Below the pieces are notes generated by a model. The model was not told where the DNA came from and ran no database searches. It was given only the letters and a program-made list of their open reading frames with translations. Below, piece by piece: positions 4,739-7,992 of a stretch of DNA of 7,992 nucleotides. Every line of letters begins with the position of its first letter. The first letter of the stretch is position 1. Made by a program: the position numbers and the translations under genes. The DNA comes from an uncultured Campylobacter sp. (GTDB lineage: Bacteria; Campylobacterota; Campylobacteria; Campylobacterales; Campylobacteraceae): NCBI RefSeq assembly GCF_938030145.1, contig NZ_CALHGM010000004.1, forward strand, positions 1-7,992. Direction: 5' to 3'.

Positions 4739-5725
4739 TTATTTGAAATATACGAATTTTGGTAGTCCCAGCTCATCTTTCGGGAGCTGCTTGGTTTCTG
4801 GCTCAAATATGGCGTCGTTGCGCTTATATTCTACGACCGACTGATTAAAGCTCTCTTCGGTTAAATTTTTATTGCTGCCGCTTTCGTTTAGCTGTTTGCT
4901 AGTAGCCATCGTGCTGGTGTAGTTGATATTCAGCTCGTATTGATGCTGCAAATTTTCTAAAATTTTAAGCAGTATCGAGTTTGTGAGGGCTTGAGCTTGC
5001 TTTTGGTTGTTTGGTTTGCTCAGCTGCTTTGAAAGCTGCTTTAAATCGTCGTTCATTTTCGCTTTTGAGTAAGGATTAGTCTTATCGTCGCTATGAAACG
5101 TATCTTCAAAGGCTAACAAGGCGTTTGTTTTCTCGATATTATCCCTTTCTTGCAGGAATTTCTCGGCATTTTTTATGTTGTTGATTTGCGCTTGATAGTT
5201 CGCTCTTTGGATAGGATCGACGGCTTTATTCATCTGCTTGGTCAGCTCGTCTATGCTTTTGCTCAAATTTGCACCGTCTCGCAATGCGTAAGTGCAGCGA
5301 TTAACCTTGCTTTTGATTGAGCTTTTGGTTTTTCCTAGCGTCATTCCGAAAAATTGGCTATTATTTTCCAAAAACGAGCACGCGTTTTGCACTCTCGCTA
5401 TATCGCCCATTATGTCATTGGGGATATTTTTGACGTTATCGTAGATACTTTGCATTTGACTGATCATGCTTTGCGCATCGCCTAGTATATCGTAGATGCT
5501 GTTCATATCTATGCCGAGCTCGGCCATCTGTTTTTCAAAATTTAGCGTATCTTTGACCATTTGCTCGTACTGCTTGATTTGCTCAGCATAGTCTTTTAGC
5601 GTTTGAGTATAGCCCATTACCGCTTGAGCTATCGCAGCCACGTCTATAACCGGAACGCCTCCTGCGTTTGCGCTGCTAAAAAATAGCGCCGTTGCCGCAC
5701 CAATAGATATAAATGTTTTCTTCAT
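4739..5725 (-). CDS. virB5: VirB5/TrbJ-like minor pilin of a type IV secretion system
   Basis: This 328-aa exported protein has a signal peptide ending SSANA|GG (cleavage after about residue 21). A typical VirB5/TrbJ start, GVPVIDVAAIAQAV, comes next, then a long helical stretch YTQTLKDYAEQIKQYEQMVKD. In the family these proteins sit at the pilus tip or assist pilus assembly and recipient contact. Two cysteines (C116 and C144) in the central domain could form a disulfide. The length is above the roughly 220-260 aa common for VirB5, due to a longer polar C-terminal half (about 200-328, rich in Asn, Gln, Lys). The ATG overlaps the upstream stop as ATGA, behind GGAAGAGAG. TrbM follows 10 nt downstream. 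VirB5 versus TrbJ naming is a matter of system type. Confidence 0.82.
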   Translation of the reverse strand: MKKTFISIGAATALFFSSANAGGVPVIDVAAIAQAVMGYTQTLKDYAEQIKQYEQMVKDTLNFEKQMAELGIDMNSIYDILGDAQSMISQMQSIYDNVKNIPNDIMGDIARVQNACSFLENNSQFFGMTLGKTKSSIKSKVNRCTYALRDGANLSKSIDELTKQMNKAVDPIQRANYQAQINNIKNAEKFLQERDNIEKTNALLAFEDTFHSDDKTNPYSKAKMNDDLKQLSKQLSKPNNQKQAQALTNSILLKILENLQHQYELNINYTSTMATSKQLNESGSNKNLTEESFNQSVVEYKRNDAIFEPETKQLPKDELGLPKFVYFK

Positions 5726-6336
5726 ATCTCTCTTCCTTTCTGCTCGGTATTTTCTTTTTTAGTTTCCTTTTCAGCCCATTTTTCGATGGTTTGTTCTAGC
5801 GTTTTGGTGGCGTTTGGATAGCTATACCTAAATCTATCGGTATCTATCGGCTTGCCCACCTCGTCTCCGTGTTTTCTTTTTACATCGATTTGCCCCTCTT
5901 GCAACTCTACGTAAAGCGGCGTTAATTTATCTATGCCTTTGTCTTTGTTGTCTTTAATTTTTTCGTATAACCTTGCTTCGTTATTCATGAGCTCTAGCTC
6001 GTTTTGTAGCTGCCTGAAAAGGAGCGGGTTTTCCTTTTCGAATTTGGTTTGAAATTTTTCGTCGTCCTTGTGCGGGGTCATCACTTTTTTGTTGTTATCC
6101 TCGTTTATTTCCCACTTTCCCCTCTTGTCCTGCTTATCTTCGAGTCCTTGTATCTCTCTGGCTGCATCTAGGTACTTTTTCGCCCTTTGTTCGTCGTGCT
6201 CGCACGCTAGGGCTAGGCTAAAATTTAAGTCTATAAAGCTCTTTCTTAGGCTCAAAAAATCGTTTTCGCTTTTGACATAATTTTCCAAGTCACCCTCAAT
6301 CACGTTTCTTCTTTGTTTTGGCGTTATATTGCTCAT
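5722..6336 (-). CDS. Hydrophilic protein of unknown function in the transfer operon
   Basis: I do not recognise this 204-aa protein. It is strongly charged and mostly helical, with no signal peptide and no membrane segment, so it should be cytoplasmic. The N-terminal third (to about 70) contains the only hydrophobic helix pattern (DFLSLRKSFIDLNFSLALACEH) with a single cysteine. The rest is Lys/Glu-rich with a possible coiled coil around 95-130. The start is the ATG at 6334-6336, behind a good AGGAG, and it overlaps the stop of the upstream gene by one nucleotide (TAATG). Its own TGA overlaps the VirB5-like start (ATGA). Such double coupling suggests fixed stoichiometry with both neighbours, for instance as an accessory or chaperone-like protein of the secretion module. 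Confidence 0.8.
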   Translation of the reverse strand: MSNITPKQRRNVIEGDLENYVKSENDFLSLRKSFIDLNFSLALACEHDEQRAKKYLDAAREIQGLEDKQDKRGKWEINEDNNKKVMTPHKDDEKFQTKFEKENPLLFRQLQNELELMNNEARLYEKIKDNKDKGIDKLTPLYVELQEGQIDVKRKHGDEVGKPIDTDRFRYSYPNATKTLEQTIEKWAEKETKKENTEQKGREI

Positions 6337-7679
6337 TATAGGCTCCTGCCTCTGTCATTTTCGTTTTCTTGCCCTTTGGCCTTGTTTAAAATTTTGTCTT
6401 TGGCCTGCACTAGCGTATCGTTTACCTTTTGATAAAATTTAGGGTAGCTATCTTTAAAATTTGGCGTTTCTTTTTCGATGTCGCCCATCATCTTTTTTAG
6501 CTTTTCGTATCCTTTGACATCAAGCCCTTTTTTGGTTTCTTTATCGTAGGTCGTTTGTAATTTAGCGTAATTAGCCCGCTCGTTCTCCATCTCTTTAAAA
6601 CCGCCTTTGACTTTTTTGCGTTGCGTATAGACCTCTTTTACCAAATCGCCGACAGCCTCTTTAAATTTAGGACTGTCAAAGGCTAGATCAAGCTTTTCTT
6701 GGCGCTGGCGATCTTTGGCGATGCTTTCTTCTTTGCCCTGTTTTAGCATCATCTCGAGGCTTCTGTCCATCTCTTGCAGCGCGGTTATAATGCCGTTTAT
6801 CCCATCACTATTCATTAGGTTGTCGATCGATTTTTGAAAATTCGCTTCAAGCTTCGATTGCTTATCTTTGAGGTCTTCGAGCTCCTTTTCGTGCTGCATT
6901 TCTAGTTCGTCGGCTCTCTTATTCCAGTCTTCTTGCTCTGCGCCGTTTTCTCTGCCCGGCTGTGGTTCGTTTTGCTTGGAGCTTGGCTCTTTTTCTTCCC
7001 CTTTTTCCTTTTTGGCGATTTGCTCTTCTATTTTTTCTTTCTCTTTTAAAATTTGCAGACTCTCTTTTAAGGACTCATTTTTTTCTACGCCGTCCAATCT
7101 GTCTTTTACGAATTCTCTTTTTGCTTTCGGGCTTTTAAATTCGTCCAGCTCCGCCTGTCTTTCCCTGATTCTCGTATCTAGCAGCTCTTTTTCGCCTAGT
7201 ATTTCTACGGCTTGCTGCGCGTCTTTACTTAAATTTGCAGCTCCCGTTACTTCGTAGGCAAATTTTTTGTTAATGTCTCGTATGGTGTATTCTTTGCCGT
7301 TGTCGAAGTCCTCTTTTAAGTCCATATTCATTTCTCTTAGGGTGAGCTCTTTTATTTCGGTCACATCCCTTAGACTCATATTGGTTTTATAAATATCGTT
7401 GATCGCTTCTTGAACCTTGCTATCGTCGTCCGTTCCGTATGCGGTATAAAATTCTCTTACGCAAGCTACCGCGCTTGTTTCGTTGCTTTTAAATAACCCG
7501 GTGTTTTCTATGGCTTCTCGACAATCTAAAATTTTGTCTCTCGTGTCGTCTATCTCTTTGTTTCGCGTTTGTGGCTCGTTTTCTTCCCCTTTGCGTATAC
7601 TCGAAGCTGTAAGCATCTGCTCGTCCTCGCTTAAATATGCCCATTCGGCCATTTGCTCTTGTGTCAGTTCTTCTGCCAC
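6336..7679 (-). CDS. Large charged coiled-coil protein of unknown function, first gene of the transfer operon
   Basis: This protein of about 447 aa matches no family I know. It is extremely charged with no signal peptide or membrane segment. The N-terminal part (1-150) looks globular and helical and has two cysteines (in KILDCREAI and AVACVREF). The middle (about 155-310) is a predicted coiled coil, broken by a Pro/Gln/Ser-rich linker (about residues 229-247, KEPSSKQNEPQPGREN). The C-terminal part is again Lys-rich and helical. I chose the GTG at 7677-7679 because AAAGGA lies 6 nt ahead. Upstream ATG (7724) and TTG (7766) codons in frame have no binding site but would add 15 or 29 residues. 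It overlaps the next gene by one nucleotide, which ties it to the transfer operon. A structural or DNA-processing accessory role is possible. Confidence 0.78.
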   Translation of the reverse strand: MAEELTQEQMAEWAYLSEDEQMLTASSIRKGEENEPQTRNKEIDDTRDKILDCREAIENTGLFKSNETSAVACVREFYTAYGTDDDSKVQEAINDIYKTNMSLRDVTEIKELTLREMNMDLKEDFDNGKEYTIRDINKKFAYEVTGAANLSKDAQQAVEILGEKELLDTRIRERQAELDEFKSPKAKREFVKDRLDGVEKNESLKESLQILKEKEKIEEQIAKKEKGEEKEPSSKQNEPQPGRENGAEQEDWNKRADELEMQHEKELEDLKDKQSKLEANFQKSIDNLMNSDGINGIITALQEMDRSLEMMLKQGKEESIAKDRQRQEKLDLAFDSPKFKEAVGDLVKEVYTQRKKVKGGFKEMENERANYAKLQTTYDKETKKGLDVKGYEKLKKMMGDIEKETPNFKDSYPKFYQKVNDTLVQAKDKILNKAKGQENENDRGRSL

Positions 7680-7992
7680 TCTAAATCCTTTTGATAGATT
7701 ATTTTTCAGTAGTTTATCATTCATTAAATTTAAAAAACTTTTAAAAAGTGATATATAAAAAATCAAAAAAATTGTAAAATTTGAAAACGCTCACAAATAC
7801 CTTTTAAATGCTCTACAATCAAAAATAGGCTTTTTCCATATTCTTTTCTTATTTTTTATCTATGCGGCTTTAATAGCCTTTAAAATCGTTTTAAATGCTT
7901 AACTGATTTAAAATCTAAAAATTCAGCTTCTAATTTAAAATTTTCTCATCGCATTAAGTAATAAAATTTTAAATTTCTTCTCTGTATATATA
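7680..7992. other. AT-rich region upstream of the transfer operon, no gene seen
   Basis: About 310 bp before the first gene hold no credible coding sequence. On the minus strand the ribosome binding site AAAGGA (7685-7690) serves the GTG start. Weak -10-like sequences occur (a TACAAT in the 7780s and a TATATATC in the 7750s), but neither has the TGn extension seen at the other promoters. An 11-bp direct repeat TTTTAAATGCT occurs at 7802-7812 and 7889-7899. A short GGCT/AGCC hairpin lies near 7867-7879. The operon promoter is expected here but cannot be fixed. Confidence 0.5.

Noticed and set aside
6868..7257. Plus-strand open frame of 129 codons opposite the coiled-coil gene
   Set aside because: Its Ser/Phe-rich low-complexity translation is the expected shadow of a Lys/Glu-rich coding strand.

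Overview
The window reads as a piece of a conjugative plasmid or integrative conjugative element, most likely from a Campylobacterota host and plausibly Campylobacter. The reasons are AT-rich intergenic DNA full of AAATTT and TTTAAA runs, promoters with a strong extended -10 (TGnTATAAT) and no clear -35, AAGGA-type ribosome binding sites, and a VirB5/TrbJ-TrbM pair typical of type IV secretion modules. Species, and plasmid versus integrated state, cannot be decided from the sequence. Every credible gene is on the minus strand, so transcription runs from the high-numbered end to the low-numbered end.

Region 1 (7992 to 3212) is a tightly packed five-gene transfer operon. In transcription order it holds a large charged coiled-coil protein of unknown function (about 447 aa), an unknown hydrophilic 204-aa protein, a secreted VirB5/TrbJ-like minor pilin, a TrbM/MpfK-like small periplasmic cysteine protein, and a 408-aa primase-like protein with a Toprim core. 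Junctions are TAATG, ATGA, a 10-nt gap and ATGA, which implies translational coupling and one transcript. The first two genes share the transcript with secretion genes but resemble no family I recognise.

Region 2 (about 3211 to 2270) has no gene of normal size and is the most unusual part. It contains two 226-bp tandem copies of an element that differ at one base, the start of a third copy, and an older diverged copy. Next to these lies a dense run of GC-rich hairpins that could be an origin of transfer or another structured regulatory site. Last comes an A-rich stretch with three 15-bp tandem units. The stems of the 226-bp element contain G-U pairs only if read as minus-strand RNA, so a structured transcript on that strand is a real possibility.

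Region 3 (2310 to about 70) starts with an extended -10 promoter and carries three small unknown genes, then a second promoter, a small lipoprotein, and a MntA-HepT (nucleotidyltransferase/HEPN RNase) toxin-antitoxin pair closed by a clear intrinsic terminator. This looks like a stability and cargo block placed beside the possible oriT, where leading-region genes would be expected. The toxin-antitoxin pair would favour retention of the element; the small proteins and the lipoprotein have no assigned role.
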